Part shown: positions 61,530 to 64,000 of the stretch, one piece after another
Layout of the letters: each line of letters opens with the position of its first letter
How positions within the stretch are numbered: the first letter of the stretch is position 1
Origin: Mucilaginibacter flavus
GTDB lineage: Bacteria > Bacteroidota > Bacteroidia > Sphingobacteriales > Sphingobacteriaceae
DNA length: 64,000 bases
Assembly (NCBI RefSeq): GCF_030409315.1
Contig: NZ_JAUFPS010000015.1
Coordinates: 1-64,000, forward strand
Direction of reading: 5' to 3'
Translations under genes and position numbers: made by a program
The notes under the pieces: generated by a model
The model's database searches: none
Told to the model about the DNA's origin: nothing
Seen by the model: only the letters and a program-made list of their open reading frames with translations

Positions 61530-62292
61530 CTGAGCGGATAGTTTCTTTACTACCCAGGCATAAATACCCTAAATGGCACAAACTTTTATAAAACAGATCA
61601 AGGATGCGTTCCTGAAGGTCTGTTTCGAAGTAGATGAACACGTTGCGGCAACTAATAAGCTGAAATTCATTGAACACCCCATCTGACACTAAATTATGCA
61701 CCGAAAACAGGGTATTTTGCTTCAATTCGTTATGAATAGATGCCGCATCATACAATATCGTAAAATTATCTGATATTGAACCTTTTAAACCGGTAAACTG
61801 GTAGTTTTCGGCATAGCTTTTTATGTTACGCAAACTATAGATGCCACGGCGGGCCTCCTTCAGTACCTCGGTATTGATATCGGTGCCGTAGATGAATGAT
61901 TTTTGGCTAAGCCCGGCCTCACGCATCAGTATGGCCAGGGAATAAGCTTCCTCGCCGGTTGAACAGCCCGCGCACCATATTTTTGAATGCTGATAGGTTG
62001 AAAGGTAAGGTACTACCTGGTTATTTAGGGCTTTATAAAACGAGGGATCACGAAACATTTCGGTAACGTTTACCGTGATCTCCTCTAAAAAATCCTGGAA
62101 AAAATGCGGATCATTTACCAGGGTATGCTTCAAATCATAAAAGCTAAGCTTTTTTAACTGCATGATCCTGGTAATCCTGCGTTTTAACGAAGCTTTGGTA
62201 TAGCCCGAGAAATCAAAACCATGAAATTTCTTTACCAGGTCTATCAGTTCGGTAATCTGTACAGATGATATAATAACGGAAGTATCGGTCAT
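61462..62292 (-). CDS. CheR-type protein-glutamate methyltransferase
   Basis: A 276-residue protein with an N-terminal CheR helical domain (residues 10-75; FDFSGYTKASLKRRITRIM) and a SAM-dependent methyltransferase domain (80-276) with IWCAGCSTGEEAYSLAIL (SAM motif I), YGTDINTEVLKEARRGIYSLRNI and FQLISCRNVFIYFETDLQERIL (typical of CheR). It methylates glutamates of receptor-like proteins in the classic system; the target here is not visible. The start is 3 bases after the hybrid kinase stop, in one operon with the CheB-like gene. Confidence 0.9.
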   Translation of the reverse strand: MTDTSVIISSVQITELIDLVKKFHGFDFSGYTKASLKRRITRIMQLKKLSFYDLKHTLVNDPHFFQDFLEEITVNVTEMFRDPSFYKALNNQVVPYLSTYQHSKIWCAGCSTGEEAYSLAILMREAGLSQKSFIYGTDINTEVLKEARRGIYSLRNIKSYAENYQFTGLKGSISDNFTILYDAASIHNELKQNTLFSVHNLVSDGVFNEFQLISCRNVFIYFETDLQERILDLFYKSLCHLGYLCLGSKETIRSDAFKKKFKVINQKENIYQKIGA

Positions 62293-62295
62293 AAA

Positions 62296-64000
62296 TTAAC
62301 TTTCAAGCCACAGCTGCATCAATGAAATAAGCCTGTCCATATCAACCGGTTTAGTGATATAGTCGTTGGCTCCGGCCGCTATGCATTTCTCGCGGTCGTC
62401 TTTCATCGCTTTGGCCGTTAAAGCTATTACAGGTAGCTTAGCCCATTTGTTTTGTTTGCGTATATACCTGGTAGCCTCATAGCCATCCATCTTAGGCATC
62501 ATGATGTCCATCAGCACAATGTCAATGTTGGGTATTTCTTCTAATTTGTCTATCGCTTCCTGGCCGTCGTTGGCAATCTCTACCACCAGGTCGTAACTTT
62601 GCAGGGCGCTGCTTAAGGCAAAAATATTACGCATATCATCGTCAACAATAAGCACTTTTTTGCCTTTAATAGCATCCTTACCTTTTGATGGCAGTTTTGC
62701 TTTCGGCGGCGCGGCCTGCACATTTACCGATGACTCGCTTATTTTGTTCAGGAACAGGTTAACCTCATCAATCAACCTATCGGCCGATTTATTGGTTTTA
62801 ATCACCATAGCGTTGGCATACTGCATTAACCTGTTTACCGATGTTTTATCCAACTCCATAGCGGTATTTACAACAACCGGCAATGATATGAAACGATCAA
62901 CCTCCTTGATCTTATCTAACAGATCAAGGCCCGAAATATCTGGCAGGTTTAAATCAAGGATCACACACTGGTATTCATTTTCATGCAACATCCTGAACGC
63001 CGATTCGCCGTCAAAAGCCTGGTCGACAGTAATGCCCTGGCTTTGCATCATATCCTTAAGTGCCTGGCTCTGGGCGCGATGATCTTCAACCAATAATATC
63101 TGTGTAAACTTGGTACCGCTTTGCAGCATAATATCTGCAAAAAGCTTATCCAATGTTTCGGTATTGATAGGTTTTTTAAGGAAACTGATAGCACCCTCTT
63201 TACGCACGCGGTTTGCCGCGGCCTCGCCAGCCGACATCAGGTGTACCGGGATATGCATGGTTTCCGGATCGGCTTTCAGCTCTTTCAGTATCTGCCAGCC
63301 ATCTTTACCAGGCAGCATAATATCCAGAATCACGGCGTCAGGTCGGGCCTCCTTTACAGTCTCTACAGCGCGGGTACCTTCATAAACCATGATAGATTTA
63401 TAACCATGATCGCGGGCGTAATCCTGTAATATATTGGCAAAGTTTTTATCATCTTCCACAATAACCACCAATGGCTCGCGGTTATCTTCTCTTACCAGGG
63501 CCTTGGCAGGTTTAAGGAAGTTAGCTTCGGTTTTGAAGGTTTGCGCAGTTGGTAACACTACGTCTTCTTCAGCTACAGGCACTATTTTGGCTTCATACGG
63601 TATGGTAAGCACAAACTCGCTGCCTAATCCAGGCTCGCTGCTTAATGTTATACGGCCACCTAATAACACAGATAGTTCCCTACTGATAGATAACCCTAAA
63701 CCGGTACCACCATATTTACGGCTGGTTGAACCATCGGCCTGCTGGAAGGCTTCAAAAATAATGCGCTGCTTATCGGCAGGAATACCAATGCCCGAATCTT
63801 TGATTGCAAAGGCGATAGTTTTATCCAAAGCACCCGGACCAACATTGATAGATATAGAACCATGCTCCGGCGTAAATTTAAACGCGTTGCTCAACAGATT
63901 TTTAATTACCTGCTCAACGCGCACCTTATCGGTAAACACCGTAGCAGGAACAGTCTTAGCTATACTGGTAGTATAGTTAATTTTTTTGTTGCTGGCTACT
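62296..64000 (-). CDS. Hybrid histidine kinase, 5' end outside the window (HATPase-REC-REC-REC)
   Basis: Only the C-terminal 568 codons are present: the frame is open to the window edge (INYTTSIAKTVPA precedes the GTG at 63939), so the real start lies beyond 64000. Visible: HATPase with NLLSNAFKF, DSGIGIPADK and GGTGLGLSI, then three receiver domains. The phosphate-accepting Asp residues are in AVILDIMLPGKDG, CVILDLNLPDISG and IVLMDIMMPKMDG. Multi-receiver kinases of this kind often have HAMP repeats and coiled coils upstream. It is the first gene seen of the operon leading to cheR, cheB and the second kinase. Confidence 0.9.
   Translation of the reverse strand, partial: VASNKKINYTTSIAKTVPATVFTDKVRVEQVIKNLLSNAFKFTPEHGSISINVGPGALDKTIAFAIKDSGIGIPADKQRIIFEAFQQADGSTSRKYGGTGLGLSISRELSVLLGGRITLSSEPGLGSEFVLTIPYEAKIVPVAEEDVVLPTAQTFKTEANFLKPAKALVREDNREPLVVIVEDDKNFANILQDYARDHGYKSIMVYEGTRAVETVKEARPDAVILDIMLPGKDGWQILKELKADPETMHIPVHLMSAGEAAANRVRKEGAISFLKKPINTETLDKLFADIMLQSGTKFTQILLVEDHRAQSQALKDMMQSQGITVDQAFDGESAFRMLHENEYQCVILDLNLPDISGLDLLDKIKEVDRFISLPVVVNTAMELDKTSVNRLMQYANAMVIKTNKSADRLIDEVNLFLNKISESSVNVQAAPPKAKLPSKGKDAIKGKKVLIVDDDMRNIFALSSALQSYDLVVEIANDGQEAIDKLEEIPNIDIVLMDIMMPKMDGYEATRYIRKQNKWAKLPVIALTAKAMKDDREKCIAAGANDYITKPVDMDRLISLMQLWLES

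Overview
The window is a chromosomal segment of a member of the Bacteroidota, most likely a Sphingobacteriales bacterium of the Mucilaginibacter/Pedobacter kind. The signs are the promoter form TTG-N19/20-TAnnTTTG seen upstream of several genes, type IX secretion C-terminal signals, a SusC-type carboxypeptidase-regulatory/TonB-plug module, DUF4290 next to murA, an IscX/ferredoxin/KdsC/Maf group, and many small lipoproteins. The genus is an inference. I see no rRNA, tRNA, CRISPR array, insertion sequence or prophage.

Layout. 0-4.5 kb: DUF4290 protein, murA (catalytic Cys replaced by Asp) and a GT39 membrane glycosyltransferase. 4.6-6.5 kb: a DUF6438 lipoprotein, an NTF2-fold immunity-like lipoprotein and, overlapping it, a lipoprotein gene broken by one in-frame stop. 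6.5-14 kb: a cystathionine beta-synthase-type enzyme, diverging from a 1964-residue alpha-2-macroglobulin that carries a TonB-receptor plug module. 14-18 kb: a large TCATTGG heptamer array, a GT90 enzyme, a cupin-like oxygenase and a lone nuoD. 18.4-21.1 kb: an ECF sigma factor with a membrane protein that joins a putative anti-sigma segment to a periplasmic trypsin-like protease, and two divergent small lipoproteins; all carry the same promoter-like box, which suggests one stress regulon. 21-25 kb: small envelope proteins, a Lar-like zinc ribbon and a ModF-like double ABC ATPase. 25-35.3 kb: two large type IX cargo proteins sharing about 1.7 kb of near-identical 3' sequence, and a small membrane protein. 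35.4-39 kb: DUF4136 lipoprotein, Maf, KdsC, IscX, ferredoxin and a DUF2520 protein, all on the minus strand. 39-44 kb: hydrolase, GH43-ricin arabinanase-like lipoprotein, two tandem cysteine-containing unknowns and a PhyH oxygenase. 44-50 kb: cytochrome c maturation genes ccmF, ccmE, ccmD-like and ccmC, interrupted by glutamate dehydrogenase. 50-57 kb: a carboxypeptidase-regulatory-domain protein, two YcxB-like membrane proteins and an iron/redox operon (porin, Rieske, imelysin, di-heme oxidoreductase). 57-64 kb: ccmB, hicAB, an O6-alkylguanine methyltransferase, and a signalling group of two hybrid kinases with CheR and CheB.

A feature runs through the intergenic regions: short degenerate arrays with a strict 7-base period (one with 8), a different consensus at each locus, starting at or within a few bases of a gene's stop codon and usually followed by a Rho-independent terminator. 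Several are paired as inverted arms. The largest is a perfect run of 89 heptamers after the macroglobulin gene; a second, smaller copy with the same core lies at 50.1 kb.
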